A stretch of DNA of 64,000 nt from Pandoraea apista (GCF_001465595.2 NZ_CP013481.2:4588001-4652000); one strand, 5' to 3'. Numbered from the stretch's first letter, positions 15,678-25,861 are shown. Notes: generated from the letters alone by a model not told the origin. Program-made: numbers and translations.

Positions 15678-17279
15678 TCAAGCAGCAAGTGCCGCAGCAA
15701 AACTGTCCGCGCGCGCGATCGGCCAGTATTTCTCGTAGAGCTGGTAGCGGAACTGCCCGCGCAGCAGATCGCCCGGCTCGAGATACTTCAGCGACTCCGA
15801 CATGAGACGGATTTCGTTGGACGACACACGCTTGACGATGTGATGGGCGCGCAACTCCGACGGATGCGACAGGCCCGCCGCCTGAATCAGTTCTTGCAGC
15901 GCGTGCAACGTATGCGAGTGGAACTGCTGCACGCGTTGCGCCTTGTCCGGTACCACGAGTGCACGCTGACGCAACGTATCCTGCGTCGCCACGCCCGTCG
16001 GGCAGCGGTCGGTGTGGCACTTCTGCGACTGAATACAGCCGATGGCGAACATGAAGCCGCGTGCCGAGTTACACCAATCGGCACCGATGGCGAGCGTGCG
16101 TGCGATATCGAACGCGGTGACGATCTTGCCCGACGCGCCAATGCGGATCTTGTCGCGCAAACCGGCACCCACGAGCGTGTTATGTACGAGCAGCAGTCCT
16201 TCCTGCAACGGTGCGCCGACATGATCGGTGAACTCCAGCGGTGCGGCGCCAGTGCCGCCTTCCGACCCATCGACGACGATGAAGTCGGGCAGGATACCGC
16301 TTTCGAGCATCGCTTTCACAATGCCGAAGAATTCCCATGGATGGCCGATGCACAGCTTGAACCCGGTGGGCTTGCCGCCCGAGAGCGTACGCAGACGATC
16401 GACGAACTGCAACAGGCCGAGTGGTGTCGAGAACTCGCTATGGCGCGACGGCGAGATGCAATCCTGGCCCATCGGCACGCCGCGCGTGGCAGAAATCTCC
16501 GGTGTGATCTTCGCAGCCGGCAGCACACCGCCGTGCCCCGGCTTCGCGCCTTGCGAGAGCTTCACCTCGATCATCTTTACCTGAGGTGTCGTCGCCTGCG
16601 CGGCGAACTTCTCGGCGTTGAACGTACCGTCGTCGTTGCGGCAGCCGAAGTAGCCCGAGGCCACCTCCCAGATCAGATCGCCCCCCTGCTCGCGGTGATG
16701 CGGTGAGATCGAACCTTCGCCGGTGTCGTGAATGAAGTTGCCGAGCTTCGCCCCGCGATTGAGCGCGCGAATCGCGTTGGCCGAAAGTGCGCCGAAGCTC
16801 ATCGCGGAAATGTTGAAGATCGACGCCGAATAGGGCTGTGCACGATCTGCACCGATAGTGATGCGGAAGTCGTGATCCTTCAGGACGGTCGGGGCGAGCG
16901 AATGGGCGATCCATTCGTAGCCCGTCGCCTTGACGTCGACCTCGGTACCGAACGGCCGACTGTCGACATCGCCCTTGGCTCGCTGGTAGACGATGCTGCG
17001 TTGGGCACGCGAGAACGGCGTCTCGGCCGTGTCGTCTTCCACGAAGTACTGGCGAATCTCCGGCCGGATGAATTCGAACAGAAACCGGAAATGCCCCCAC
17101 AACGGGTAATTGCGCAGCACGGCGTGGCGCTGCTGGAGGACGTCCCACACCCCGAGAACGAACAACGCTGCGAACGGCAGCGGCCAGAGCGGATGCCAGC
17201 CGGCGAAGAGCACCAGCGCGAGCGTTGCCACGAGCAACGCAATCACGAGCCAGAGAGCCAGGAATCGGCGCGAAAACAT
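15678..17279 (-). CDS. FMN-binding glutamate synthase family protein, membrane-anchored
   Basis: A 533-residue protein. Residues 5-45 form two hydrophobic segments; the rest resembles the FMN/Fe-S domain of the GltB large subunit. Visible family features include ISAMSFGALSANAI, the HDTGEGSISPHH stretch, GAKPGHGGVLP, the FMN-binding GSEGGTGAAP, and a Cys-rich C-IQSQKCHTDRCPTG cluster. It lacks the amidotransferase and C-terminal domains of true glutamate synthase, so it is a family relative of unknown substrate, possibly an amino-acid oxidoreductase. The ATG at 17279 has a near-perfect AAGGAGG site. It is followed by a terminator and lies downstream of mnmA in the same direction. Confidence 0.88.
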   Translation of the reverse strand: MFSRRFLALWLVIALLVATLALVLFAGWHPLWPLPFAALFVLGVWDVLQQRHAVLRNYPLWGHFRFLFEFIRPEIRQYFVEDDTAETPFSRAQRSIVYQRAKGDVDSRPFGTEVDVKATGYEWIAHSLAPTVLKDHDFRITIGADRAQPYSASIFNISAMSFGALSANAIRALNRGAKLGNFIHDTGEGSISPHHREQGGDLIWEVASGYFGCRNDDGTFNAEKFAAQATTPQVKMIEVKLSQGAKPGHGGVLPAAKITPEISATRGVPMGQDCISPSRHSEFSTPLGLLQFVDRLRTLSGGKPTGFKLCIGHPWEFFGIVKAMLESGILPDFIVVDGSEGGTGAAPLEFTDHVGAPLQEGLLLVHNTLVGAGLRDKIRIGASGKIVTAFDIARTLAIGADWCNSARGFMFAIGCIQSQKCHTDRCPTGVATQDTLRQRALVVPDKAQRVQQFHSHTLHALQELIQAAGLSHPSELRAHHIVKRVSSNEIRLMSESLKYLEPGDLLRGQFRYQLYEKYWPIARADSFAAALAA

Positions 17280-17351
17280 GAAACCTCCTTGCTTTGGGGG
17301 GACACTCGCCGGTCACGCTGCCGGGTGTTTCCCCGGCAAGCGCCGGCGGCT

Positions 17352-18515
17352 TCAGTGCGTATTGAGGATGGTGTGTTTGGCAGCCGACGCGGCCGGCGTA
17401 TCGAGTCGGTCCGGCTCGGCAGGCTCGACCGGCGTTGCCGACGCGATGATGCCGCCGCCCAGACAGATCTCGCCGTCGTACAGCACGGCCGACTGACCCG
17501 GCGTGACAGCCCACTGCGACTCGGCGAACGAAAGCGTGAGCGTCCCCGCGTCGGCCCGCACGACTTCGCATGCGGCGTCGGCCTGGCGATAGCGGGTCTT
17601 GGCACCACAACGCGTGCCTTCGGCCGGCGGCTCGCCCGCGACCCAGGAGAGGTCTTCGGCGTTGAGCGTGCCCGAGAGCAGCCACGGATGGTCATGCCCT
17701 TGAACGACATATAACGTATTGCTTGCCACGTCCTTGCGCGCTACGAACCATGGCTCGCCGGAGCCCTCGCGGCTGCCGCCCAGGCCAATGCCCTTGCGTT
17801 GTCCGAGCGTGTAGAACGCCAGACCGACGTGCTCGCCCACCACGGTGCCGTCCGGTGTCTTCATCGGGCCCGGTTGGGTCGGCAGGTAACGGTTGAGGAA
17901 GTCGCGGAACGGACGCTCGCCGATGAAGCAGATCCCCGTCGAATCTTTCTTCTTCGCATTGGGCAGGCCGATCTGCGCGGCGATCTCGCGGACCTTCGTC
18001 TTCGGCATTTCGCCGAGCGGGAACATCGTGCGCGAGAGTTGTTTCTGGTTCAGCCGATGCAGGAAGTAGCTCTGATCCTTCGTATGGTCGAACGCCTTGA
18101 GCAGCTCGAAACGCCCGTCGCGTTCACGCACACGAGCGTAATGGCCGGTCGCAATGGTGTCGCCGCCCAGCGCCACCGCGTGGTCCAAAAAGGCCTTGAA
18201 CTTGATCTCGGCGTTGCATAGCACGTCCGGATTCGGGGTACGGCCAGCCGAATACTCGCGCAGGAATTCCGCGAACACGCGGTCCTTGTACTCGGCGGCG
18301 AAGTTCACGGCTTCCACGTCGATGCCGATCAGATCGGCGACCGACACCACGTCGATCCAGTCCTGCCGGGTCGAACAGTATTCGCTGTCGTCATCGTCTT
18401 CCCAGTTCTTCATGAACAGACCGACGACGTCGTAGCCCTGTTGTTTGAGCAGCCACGCCGTGACCGACGAATCCACGCCGCCCGACATGCCTACCACTAC
18501 GCGTTTTTGACTCAT
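17352..18515 (-). CDS. mnmA: tRNA-specific 2-thiouridylase MnmA
   Basis: A 387-residue enzyme that thiolates U34 in the anticodons of tRNA for Lys, Glu and Gln. It has the PP-loop GMSGGVDSS (about residues 9-17) and the two catalytic Cys regions: [13 protein letters not shown] and [12 protein letters not shown]. The start is [13 protein letters not shown] (ATG at 18515), overlapping the Nudix gene stop by four bases; longer in-frame forms upstream are rejected. Compared with E. coli MnmA (368 aa) it carries a short C-terminal extension of low complexity ending LNTH. Confidence 0.96.
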   Translation of the reverse strand: MSQKRVVVGMSGGVDSSVTAWLLKQQGYDVVGLFMKNWEDDDDSEYCSTRQDWIDVVSVADLIGIDVEAVNFAAEYKDRVFAEFLREYSAGRTPNPDVLCNAEIKFKAFLDHAVALGGDTIATGHYARVRERDGRFELLKAFDHTKDQSYFLHRLNQKQLSRTMFPLGEMPKTKVREIAAQIGLPNAKKKDSTGICFIGERPFRDFLNRYLPTQPGPMKTPDGTVVGEHVGLAFYTLGQRKGIGLGGSREGSGEPWFVARKDVASNTLYVVQGHDHPWLLSGTLNAEDLSWVAGEPPAEGTRCGAKTRYRQADAACEVVRADAGTLTLSFAESQWAVTPGQSAVLYDGEICLGGGIIASATPVEPAEPDRLDTPAASAAKHTILNTH

Positions 18516-18988
18516 GTATTGCCTTGCCCGCCGGTCACGGCCGGATGGGTCTGAAGTATCGCGAGGTCGTAACGTACCCCCCGCAGGTAATCGTCCATGC
18601 ATCGCTCGAGAATCGGAGAGCGGTGCCGCGCGCGCTGCGCGCGCACTTCGTCCGGCGTGAGCCAGAGCGTGCCGACAATGCCGTCGTCGAGCGTGCGCGA
18701 CGCATCGAACGCACCCAGCGTGCCGGTGAAGGCGAAGCGCAAATAGGCGATGTCATCCGGGCCGGGGGCCAGATAGATGCCCAGCAGATGCTGCGGCTCG
18801 AACGGATGCGCCGTTTCTTCGAGGACCTCGCGACGCACCGCGTCGAGGATCGACTCGCCCGGTTCCAGATGGCCAGCCGGTTGATTGATCAACAGACCCG
18901 CACGCTTTTGCTCCTCGACAAACAGAAAACGACCGTCGCGTTCGACGACCGCCGCAACCGTCACGTTGGGCTTCCAGCGTGCATTCAT
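18512..18988 (-). CDS. nudJ: Nudix hydrolase, NudJ-like (thiamine pyrophosphate/nucleotide phosphatase)
   Basis: A 158-residue Nudix protein. The Nudix box starts at Gly39 ([13 protein letters not shown], then RREVLEE), matching GX5EX7REUXEE. In E. coli the nudJ gene (ymfB) also lies next to mnmA, and the protein hydrolyses HMP-PP, thiamine pyrophosphate and nucleoside triphosphates. Here the stop overlaps mnmA, implying the same operon. Substrate is inferred from context, not from any visible residue. Confidence 0.85.
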   Translation of the reverse strand: MNARWKPNVTVAAVVERDGRFLFVEEQKRAGLLINQPAGHLEPGESILDAVRREVLEETAHPFEPQHLLGIYLAPGPDDIAYLRFAFTGTLGAFDASRTLDDGIVGTLWLTPDEVRAQRARHRSPILERCMDDYLRGVRYDLAILQTHPAVTGGQGNT

Positions 18989-19412
18989 GACACATCCTTG
19001 CGGGACGCGGGACCCGGCGCACAGTGATACGCCGGCACGTTACCCCGATAAAACCGACATTTTACCGTCTGGCGGTGTTTGGCGCTGAGAACGGACCGCA
19101 GACACAACCGACCGGTCGGTTGGCTCAGGCGCCCGTCAAGCGCGCACATTTGCATATCCATATGACGTTTCGCGCAATAGGCGGGTTTGTAATCTTCGGG
19201 TAAGCTTCGAGCACCAGCAATGTGCAGCACGCAGTAGCAGTACCGCATCACCGGTTTGTGCAGTAGTTCGTATGCAGTGGTTTGTGCAGGACTAATGTCA
19301 TCAGCGGCGAAACAGGTAACGCGCCTGCCCCGGCAGCGCATATGTTGCGGCTCCTTGGCCCACGGTTCATGGCCGCTGATGAGATCAGTTCACAAACCCA
19401 AGGAGAGACGCA
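18989..19412. promoter_or_regulatory. Divergent intergenic region nudJ-mnmA / pntAA with a direct repeat
   Basis: A 424-base gap with no credible gene. It contains two exact copies of ggtttgtgcag at 19253-19263 and 19279-19289, 26 bases apart, about 125-160 bases upstream of pntAA. This spacing, about two and a half helical turns, might suit a dimeric regulator. The pntAA ribosome site is AAGGAGAG at about 19400-19407. No confident -35/-10 pair was identified. Confidence 0.45.
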
Positions 19413-20543
19413 ATGAGAATCGGCATCCCCGCCGAGACGCTTGCTGGCGAATCCCGTGTCGCGGCTACGCCCGAGACGGTGAAAAAGCTGGTCGCGTCGG
19501 GACATCAGGTCGTTATCGGACGCGGTGCAGGAGACGCCGCCAGTGTTCCCGACACTGCCTTTGAAGCTGCCGGCGCCACGCTGGGCAGCGCCGCCGACGC
19601 GCTAGGCGCGGAACTCGTGCTCAAGGTACGGGCGCCCTCGCCGGATGAATTGGCGCAAATTCCACGCGGCAGCGTGGTCGTCGGCATGCTCAACCCGTTC
19701 GATGCCGAGAACAACGCCCGCATGGCGGCCGCCGGCGTCACGGCCTTCGCTTTGGAAGCCGCCCCGCGTACCACGCGGGCGCAAAGCATGGACGTGCTGT
19801 CCTCGCAGGCCAACATCGCCGGCTACAAGGCCGTGATGCTCGCCGCCAACCTTTACCAACGCTTCATGCCCATGCTCATGACCGCGGCCGGCACGGTCAA
19901 GGCTGCGCGTCTGGTCGTGCTGGGCGCTGGCGTGGCAGGCTTGCAGGCCATTGCCACGGCCAAGCGTCTGGGCGCGGTGATCGAGGCGTCGGACGTGCGC
20001 CCGGCCGTGCGCGAGCAGATCGAATCGCTTGGCGCCAAGTTCATCGACGTGCCCTTCGAGACCGACGAAGAACGCGAGATCGCCAAGGGCGTGGGCGGTT
20101 ATGCGCGCCCGATGCCCGCTGCGTGGCTCGCGCGCCAGGCGCAACTGGTGCACACCCGTCTCACACAGGCGGACATCGTGATTTCCACCGCGCTGATCCC
20201 GGGCCGTGCCGCGCCCACGCTGATCGCCGAGGACACCGTCAAGGCGATGAAGCCCGGCTCGGTCATCATCGATCTGGCGGCCGGACGCGGCGCGAACGGC
20301 GGCGGCAACTGCCCGCTGTCGGTGGCCGACGAGGTCGTTAAAGTCCACGGCGTGACGATTGCGGGGTACACCAACCTCGCCGGCATGGTCGCGGCAGACG
20401 CCTCGGCGCTGTATGCACGCAACGTGCTCGACTTCCTGAAGCTGGTGATCGACAAGGAAGGCAAGCTCGTGATCGATACCAACGACGACATCGTTGCCGC
20501 GTGCCTGATGTGCCGCGACGGTGAAGTGCTGCGTGCGGCATAA
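19413..20543 (+). CDS. pntAA: NAD(P) transhydrogenase subunit alpha, NAD-binding part (PntAA)
   Basis: A 376-residue soluble domain I protein of proton-translocating transhydrogenase. It begins like alanine dehydrogenase relatives (RIGIPAETLAGESRVA) and has the Rossmann region VLGAGVAGLQAIATAKRLGA near 168-190 and the mobile-loop region around EREIAKGVGGYARPM. In this split form the alpha chain is encoded by two genes, as in Rhodospirillum. The enzyme uses the proton gradient to reduce NADP+ with NADH. It has a good ribosome site and is followed 15 bases later by pntAB. Confidence 0.95.
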   Translation: MRIGIPAETLAGESRVAATPETVKKLVASGHQVVIGRGAGDAASVPDTAFEAAGATLGSAADALGAELVLKVRAPSPDELAQIPRGSVVVGMLNPFDAENNARMAAAGVTAFALEAAPRTTRAQSMDVLSSQANIAGYKAVMLAANLYQRFMPMLMTAAGTVKAARLVVLGAGVAGLQAIATAKRLGAVIEASDVRPAVREQIESLGAKFIDVPFETDEEREIAKGVGGYARPMPAAWLARQAQLVHTRLTQADIVISTALIPGRAAPTLIAEDTVKAMKPGSVIIDLAAGRGANGGGNCPLSVADEVVKVHGVTIAGYTNLAGMVAADASALYARNVLDFLKLVIDKEGKLVIDTNDDIVAACLMCRDGEVLRAA

Positions 20544-20558
20544 GGGAGGGGGACGCAA

Positions 20559-20879
20559 ATGGAAATGATCAATCACACGGTGATCAATCTGATCATCTTC
20601 GTGCTGGCGGTGTACGTCGGTTATCACGTGGTGTGGAACGTTACACCGGCATTGCATACGCCGCTCATGGCGGTGACGAATGCGATTTCGGCCATTGTGA
20701 TCGTGGGCGCGATGCTTGCTGCCGGTCTGACCGAGGGCAGCCTCGGCAAGACAATGGGTGTGATCGCGGTGGCGCTCGCCGCCGTGAACGTGTTCGGGGG
20801 CTTCCTCGTCACCCAGCGCATGCTCGAGATGTTCAAGAAAAAAGACAAGCCGGCAAAGGCTGAAGGGGACAAGCAATGA
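20559..20879 (+). CDS. pntAB: NAD(P) transhydrogenase subunit alpha, membrane part (PntAB)
   Basis: A 106-residue protein with three hydrophobic segments (about 5-25, 35-58, 60-82) and a Lys-rich tail. It corresponds to the first part of the membrane domain [18 protein letters not shown] is a well-conserved stretch of this subunit. The stop overlaps the pntB start by four bases, so the two membrane subunits are made together. Confidence 0.94.
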   Translation: MEMINHTVINLIIFVLAVYVGYHVVWNVTPALHTPLMAVTNAISAIVIVGAMLAAGLTEGSLGKTMGVIAVALAAVNVFGGFLVTQRMLEMFKKKDKPAKAEGDKQ

Positions 20880-22318
20880 GCATGAATCTCGTCACGCTGC
20901 TGTATCTGGTCGCGTCGATCTGTTTCATTCAGGCGCTCAAGGGGCTGTCGAATCCGAAAATGGCGCGGCGCGGCAACGCGTTCGGCATGATCGGGATGGC
21001 CATTGCAGCCCTCACCACGCTTGCGCTGATCTACGAACTGCGCCGTCTGATGGGGGGCGGCTACGCCGGGCTCGGTCTGATTCTGGCGGGCCTCGTGGTC
21101 GGTGGCGGCGTGGGTGCGTTCGTGGCCCGCAAGGTCGAGATGACGAAGATGCCGGAACTGGTGGCCGCCATGCACTCGCTGATCGGTCTGGCCGCCGTGT
21201 GTATCGCGGTCGCCGCCGTGGCGGAACCTGCTGCGTTCGGTATCGTGCCTGCCGGGGAAACGGTCCTGCCGCCGGGCAACCGCATCGAGTTGTTCATCGG
21301 TACGTTCGTTGGCGCGATCACGTTCTCGGGGTCTGTCATTGCGTTCGGCAAGCTCTCGGGCAAATACAAATTCCGCCTGTTCCAGGGCGCGCCGGTCCAG
21401 TTCACGGGGCAGCACACGATCAACCTGCTGCTCGCCATCGCGATGCTCGGCTTCGGCGTCATCTTCTTCCTGTCGCAAAGCTGGCTGCCGTTCATTCTGA
21501 TGACGGCCATTGCCTTCGTACTCGGTGTGCTCATCATCATTCCGATCGGCGGCGCAGACATGCCGGTCGTCGTGTCGATGCTGAACTCGTACTCCGGCTG
21601 GGCCGCCGCAGGTATCGGCTTCTCGCTGAACAACCCGATGCTCATCATTGCGGGCTCGCTGGTCGGCTCGTCGGGCGCGATTCTGTCGTACATCATGTGT
21701 AAAGCCATGAATCGCTCGTTCTTCAACGTGATTCTCGGCGGTTTCGGCGCAACTCCCGGGGCCAGTGCGGCAGGCGGCGAACAGCAGCAACGTCCGGTCA
21801 AGTCCGGCTCGCCGGACGACGCAGCGTTCCTCATGAGCAACGCCGAGTCGCTCGTGATCGTGCCGGGTTACGGTCTGGCCGTGGCCCGTGCGCAGCATGC
21901 GCTCAAGGAACTGACCGACAAACTCTCGGAGAAGGGCGTGAATGTCCGTTACGCGATTCACCCGGTGGCGGGTCGTATGCCGGGTCACATGAACGTGTTG
22001 CTCGCCGAGGCGGAAGTGCCGTACGACCAGGTGCTGGAGATGGACGAGATCAACGGCGAATTCGGTCAGACGGACGTGGTGCTGGTACTCGGCGCGAACG
22101 ACGTGGTGAACCCGGCTGCGAAGAACGATCCGCAATCGCCGATTGCCGGCATGCCGATTCTCGAGGCTTACAAGGCCAAGACGATCATCGTCAACAAGCG
22201 TTCGATGGCCGCAGGCTACGCCGGGCTGGATAACGAATTGTTCTATCTGGACAAGACGATGATGGTGTTCGGCGACGCGAAGAAGGTCGTCGAAGAGATG
22301 GTCAAGGCTGTCGACTAA
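20876..22318 (+). CDS. pntB: NAD(P) transhydrogenase subunit beta (PntB)
   Basis: A 480-residue protein. The N-terminal part (about 1-265) has eight or nine membrane segments and carries [13 protein letters not shown], a hallmark of PntB. The C-terminal domain III (about 300-480) binds NADP(H), with [29 protein letters not shown] and [10 protein letters not shown]. Together with PntAA and PntAB it forms the complete enzyme. Length is normal (E. coli 462 aa). Confidence 0.96.
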   Translation: MSMNLVTLLYLVASICFIQALKGLSNPKMARRGNAFGMIGMAIAALTTLALIYELRRLMGGGYAGLGLILAGLVVGGGVGAFVARKVEMTKMPELVAAMHSLIGLAAVCIAVAAVAEPAAFGIVPAGETVLPPGNRIELFIGTFVGAITFSGSVIAFGKLSGKYKFRLFQGAPVQFTGQHTINLLLAIAMLGFGVIFFLSQSWLPFILMTAIAFVLGVLIIIPIGGADMPVVVSMLNSYSGWAAAGIGFSLNNPMLIIAGSLVGSSGAILSYIMCKAMNRSFFNVILGGFGATPGASAAGGEQQQRPVKSGSPDDAAFLMSNAESLVIVPGYGLAVARAQHALKELTDKLSEKGVNVRYAIHPVAGRMPGHMNVLLAEAEVPYDQVLEMDEINGEFGQTDVVLVLGANDVVNPAAKNDPQSPIAGMPILEAYKAKTIIVNKRSMAAGYAGLDNELFYLDKTMMVFGDAKKVVEEMVKAVD

Positions 22319-22351
22319 GTCGTAAGCCGGCGCGCGGGCGCCACAGGCAAA

Positions 22352-22388
22352 CGCGGGGCTGTTGAGCACGTCAGGGTGCAGCCCCGCG
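22352..22388. terminator. Hairpin after pntB
   Basis: An inverted repeat with a perfect 9-bp stem (cgcggggct / agccccgcg) and an inner gcac/gtgc pair. It has no T-run on either strand, so it is at best a weak or Rho-assisted terminator. A TACAAT that could be the mtnN -10 box follows at 22390-22395. Confidence 0.45.
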
Positions 22389-22427
22389 CTACAATGCGCG
22401 CTTCTCGTTGCCCGCTGGAATTGCGTC

Positions 22428-23189
22428 ATGACGCTCGGTATCGTCGCTGCCCTGCATGAAGAAATCGCCGATCTGCTCGCCGAAATGGCCCCCGGGGCCC
22501 GGGTCGAGTCCATTGGCATGCGCGACTACCATGTGGGAAAACTGCACGGACACGATTGCGTCATCGTGCTGGCCCGCATCGGCAAAGTCGCAGCGGCGGC
22601 CACGACCACCGCATTGATTCACCGGTTCGACGTCGATGAAATCGTCTTCACCGGTCTGGCAGGCGGTCTTGCGCATGGACTGTCGGTCGGCGACGTGGTG
22701 ATCGCAGACACGCTCGTGCAACACGACATGGACGCCAGCCCCCTCTTCCCCCGCTACGAAATCCCGCTGCTCGGCTGCGCCACCTTCGGCACCGCACCCG
22801 CCCTGCGCGACGCACTCGTACAAGCGGCGCGCGACTGGCTCACCGACGAGATGGCGGCACAGGTGTCGTCCACATGGCGCGACGAATGGCAAACGGGTAC
22901 GCCGCGTGTGCACGTCGGCCAAATTGCGAGTGGCGACCGTTTCGTCTCCAGCGCGCAGGAAGTCGACCGTCTTCGCAATGCGCTGCCCGAGGCACTCGCC
23001 GTGGAGATGGAAGGCGCGGCCGTGGCACAGGTGTGTCATGAGTACGGCATCCCGTTCGCGGTCATGCGCACACTCTCCGATGCCGCCGACGATGCCGCCC
23101 ACGTCGACTTCGCGCGCTTCCTGCGTGAAGTGGCCAGCCGCTACTCGCACGGCATTCTCCACCGCTTCCTGACGGCAAAAGCGGCGTAA
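22428..23189 (+). CDS. mtnN: 5'-methylthioadenosine/S-adenosylhomocysteine nucleosidase
   Basis: A 253-residue nucleosidase that cleaves adenine from MTA and SAH in the methyl cycle and polyamine salvage. It begins MTLGIVAALHEEIADLL, with the conserved acidic residues of the Pfs start. The ribose-binding stretch AVEMEGAAVAQV and the C-terminal MRTLSDAADD containing the catalytic Asp are present. I chose the ATG at 22428 over an in-frame ATG at 22362 because the family starts there. It probably has its own promoter just downstream of the pntB hairpin. Confidence 0.92.
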   Translation: MTLGIVAALHEEIADLLAEMAPGARVESIGMRDYHVGKLHGHDCVIVLARIGKVAAAATTTALIHRFDVDEIVFTGLAGGLAHGLSVGDVVIADTLVQHDMDASPLFPRYEIPLLGCATFGTAPALRDALVQAARDWLTDEMAAQVSSTWRDEWQTGTPRVHVGQIASGDRFVSSAQEVDRLRNALPEALAVEMEGAAVAQVCHEYGIPFAVMRTLSDAADDAAHVDFARFLREVASRYSHGILHRFLTAKAA

Positions 23190-23355
23190 GCAGGCGAGCG
23201 CACCCTCCGCGGTGCATCAAGGCATCCACGCCGGACCACGGTGTGTGCGCATCACTCGCCCCGTTTCGACAATTCCGCCGTGCGATCTCGACATCGCGCA
23301 ACGGCTTCCTTCCCGACAATGGCCCCTCTGCCCTTGTCTGAAGGAAAAATTGTCG

Positions 23356-24441
23356 ATGAACGTTGGAACCTGTCACGTCGGGCCAAGCGCGGCGTCTCCG
23401 CTGAATACGGCGGCACTCGAGCCGACCTATCGATCGCTCAATTGGAGCGACGTGGTTCAGATCCGCGCGCTCAATCCCAAATGCAATCCGACGAAAGCTG
23501 CGGTCGCCCTCGCCGCCACGCATCCTGACAGCGTGTTCGGACGCGAAATCGAGCGCTACATCGGCAAAACACCGATCGGCGATCCGGCGCGCGGCGCACA
23601 ACAGCGGCAGGCACTGCGTCAGCTTGCGGTGTTGGAGAACCATGAGGTAACGGTGGACTTGCTACGTAACACCGGCCTGCCAGACGGCATTGCGCTCGAC
23701 CTCCTGCAACGACTGCTCGCGCGCCCAATGGAATGGACGATCTTCGAGCGGCTCGTGTTGACGCCGAATCTCAACGCATGGGCACGCTCCGTGCTGGAGC
23801 GAAACGAGGCCGTGCATGTGGCCGACGACGTTCTCACGTTACGCATCTTGCAGGCCTTCGGACACGACGTCGCCGTGCCGTGGTCGTTCGATGTCACCAA
23901 CAAATGGGTGTACTTCTACAGCGCGTCGACGAGCGACATGGGCAGCCTCAAAGGGCTGCTCGATATGGCGATCACGGATCGGCCTGACGATGACTGCGTG
24001 CGCGACGCCTGCCGCAGCGCCTATCAGGCATTGGCTCACACGCACTACCGCACGCACGAGCAAATCTGGCCCCACTGGGAAGTGAGAAACGGCCTCTGGG
24101 AGATCTATCCGGACCCGCGAGGCGCGAGGTTCCTCGACGATATCGTGTCCCACCACCCTGTGACTTGCGAGACCGAGCGTTGGCTCAGGAACGTCACGCC
24201 GGTCGGTTGCCTCGACCTTCCCGGTCGACCCGCGCGCACCGGCCCCGACTACGACAGCGATCTCTCTGACCCCGACAACCTGACAGGCAATCCGGCACAA
24301 GCGGCCATGACACCGAGCGAGTTGCGCGAGCGCCGTGCGGCATCGGCTTCGCGGCAACAGGCGGCACGGGGCGCACCGGCGCCGCCATCGGACGCGCCAT
24401 CGCAGGGAACCGGCACGACATCTCCCGACGAAGGTCGATAG
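23356..24441 (+). CDS. Hypothetical protein, possible secreted effector
   Basis: A 361-residue protein I do not recognise. The ATG at 23356 follows AAGGA with a ten-base gap; the in-frame ORF extends upstream to 23212, but that part reads like non-coding sequence. There is no signal peptide or membrane segment. The first 25 residues are polar and rich in Ser, Thr, Asn and Ala, a composition common at type III effector N-termini. Residues 30-290 look globular and helical, with many Trp, His and Arg residues. From about 295 the chain is Pro/Ala/Ser/Asp-rich and probably disordered. The gene stands alone: housekeeping mtnN upstream and a strong terminator downstream. The effector idea is inference only; an unrelated lineage-specific protein is equally possible. 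Confidence 0.6.
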   Translation: MNVGTCHVGPSAASPLNTAALEPTYRSLNWSDVVQIRALNPKCNPTKAAVALAATHPDSVFGREIERYIGKTPIGDPARGAQQRQALRQLAVLENHEVTVDLLRNTGLPDGIALDLLQRLLARPMEWTIFERLVLTPNLNAWARSVLERNEAVHVADDVLTLRILQAFGHDVAVPWSFDVTNKWVYFYSASTSDMGSLKGLLDMAITDRPDDDCVRDACRSAYQALAHTHYRTHEQIWPHWEVRNGLWEIYPDPRGARFLDDIVSHHPVTCETERWLRNVTPVGCLDLPGRPARTGPDYDSDLSDPDNLTGNPAQAAMTPSELRERRAASASRQQAARGAPAPPSDAPSQGTGTTSPDEGR

Positions 24442-24469
24442 CCGCTCCCGAAAGGGCAGCGTGCAGAAA

Positions 24470-24499
24470 GCAAAAGACCGGCAATCGCCGGTCTTTTGC
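24470..24499. terminator. Bidirectional intrinsic terminator
   Basis: A perfect 13-bp inverted repeat with loop aatc (arm gcaaaagaccggc) that ends in A/T-rich flanks on both strands. It lies between the convergent hypothetical gene (stop 24441) and the rlmL-like gene (stop 24521) and should stop transcription from both sides. Confidence 0.9.
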
Positions 24500-24520
24500 A
24501 TCCCATCGGGTATGACTCGC

Positions 24521-25861
24521 TTACGCTTGCGGTGCGCTGCCTTCGCCCTTGCCTTCGCTCTCGCCGCGCTTGCGCACCGAACCGGCAATGAGGTCGAATC
24601 GGAACAAGCGGCATTCGAGCGCGCCGTTGTATAGCGGCGTGCGGCGCGATTCGCGCAGGCGCATCTGCCCCGGCAAGCTCATGTCGGCCGTCAGCAGGTA
24701 CGCGCTCCAGCCAGTGAAGCGTTGCTTGAGCGCGTCGCCAAAGGCACGGAAGAACTCGGCGTCCACCCCGTCCGGCTGATTACGCTGGAACCCGCCGCGG
24801 TTGCCTTGCACGTCGGGCGAATAACGCTCGTCGTCATCGCGCCCGTCACGGCCATCGCGGCCATCACGCGGAGCACGGCGGCCTCGCACCTCGATACGCT
24901 CCCCGTACGGCGGGTTCGCGATGATGATCCCCGGCCGGTCCACCGGCGGCGACATGTCCCGTGCATCGACCTGCTTGAGGCCGATGTCGCCCACGCCCGC
25001 GCGCTCCAGATTGGCGCGCGCCTTGACCAGCATGTCGCCCGAAATATCGCTGCCGAAGATGGTCGACGGTACACCGCGCACACGCGCGTCGCGTTGCGCT
25101 TCTGCCGCCGGCACCTTCAGCGCTTGCCATGCCGTAATGTCGTAGCCCTTGAGCTTTTCGAAACCGAAACGGCGTCCGGCCCCCGCAGGCACACCCAGTG
25201 CGATCTGGGCAGCTTCCGCGAGGAAGGTGCCACTGCCGCACATCGGGTCGTACAGCACCATGTCGGCCGCCGTATCGGTGCGCCAGCCTGCCAGACGCAG
25301 AATGCCTGCGGCCAGATTCTCGCGTAGCGGCGCCGCCCCTTTGTCCAGACGCCACCCGCGCTTGAACAGCGCTTCGCCGGAAGTGTCGAGATACAGCGTG
25401 GCGTCGGTCGCCGTCAGGAAGGCGAACACGCGAACGTCGGGTTCCGTCGTATCGATGTTCGGCCGTGCGCCGGTCTTCTCGCGCAAGCGATCGCACACGG
25501 CGTCCTTGATACGCAGCGTGACGAACTCGAGGCTGCGCACCGGCGCCTTGATACCGGTGACATCCACACGCAAGGTCTGTTGGTAGCCGAACCACTCCTC
25601 CCAGCGTTGACGCAAGGCGAAGTCGTAGATGTCCTGCTCGGTGCGGTACGCCTGCTGGGCCACGCGCAGCAGCACACGGCTCGCGATGCGCGAATACAGG
25701 TTGGCGGCCATGCCGGCCGCCCACGGACCGGCGAAATGCACGCCACCCGGCACCTGTTTGCCGACCGATACCGGCGCCAGACGCCCCAGCTCTGCCAGTT
25801 CGGCGGCAAGCGCCTCTTCCAGTCCGCGAGGACAGGGCGCGAAGAATTCGAAGGAAGCCAT
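24521..25861 (-). CDS. THUMP-domain class I rRNA methyltransferase (RlmL N-terminal-like)
   Basis: A 446-residue protein matching the RlmL (YcbY) m2G methyltransferase half. It begins MASFEFFAPCPRGLEEAL (ATG 25861; a form starting seven residues earlier is possible). A THUMP RNA-binding domain lies at about 45-160. The SAM motif DPMCGSGTFLAEAA follows near residue 220, and the catalytic IIANPPYGERIEV near 310. An insertion of Arg/Asp-rich repeats (GRDGRDGRDD) sits after the NPPY motif. The C-terminal RlmK half of the E. coli fusion is absent, as is usual in betaproteobacteria. It is the last gene after gntK in the same direction. Confidence 0.88.
   Translation of the reverse strand: MASFEFFAPCPRGLEEALAAELAELGRLAPVSVGKQVPGGVHFAGPWAAGMAANLYSRIASRVLLRVAQQAYRTEQDIYDFALRQRWEEWFGYQQTLRVDVTGIKAPVRSLEFVTLRIKDAVCDRLREKTGARPNIDTTEPDVRVFAFLTATDATLYLDTSGEALFKRGWRLDKGAAPLRENLAAGILRLAGWRTDTAADMVLYDPMCGSGTFLAEAAQIALGVPAGAGRRFGFEKLKGYDITAWQALKVPAAEAQRDARVRGVPSTIFGSDISGDMLVKARANLERAGVGDIGLKQVDARDMSPPVDRPGIIIANPPYGERIEVRGRRAPRDGRDGRDGRDDDERYSPDVQGNRGGFQRNQPDGVDAEFFRAFGDALKQRFTGWSAYLLTADMSLPGQMRLRESRRTPLYNGALECRLFRFDLIAGSVRKRGESEGKGEGSAPQA

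Noticed and set aside
15678..17279. True glutamate synthase large subunit
   Set aside because: The protein lacks the N-terminal glutaminase and C-terminal beta-helix domains; it has only the FMN/Fe-S part and a membrane anchor.
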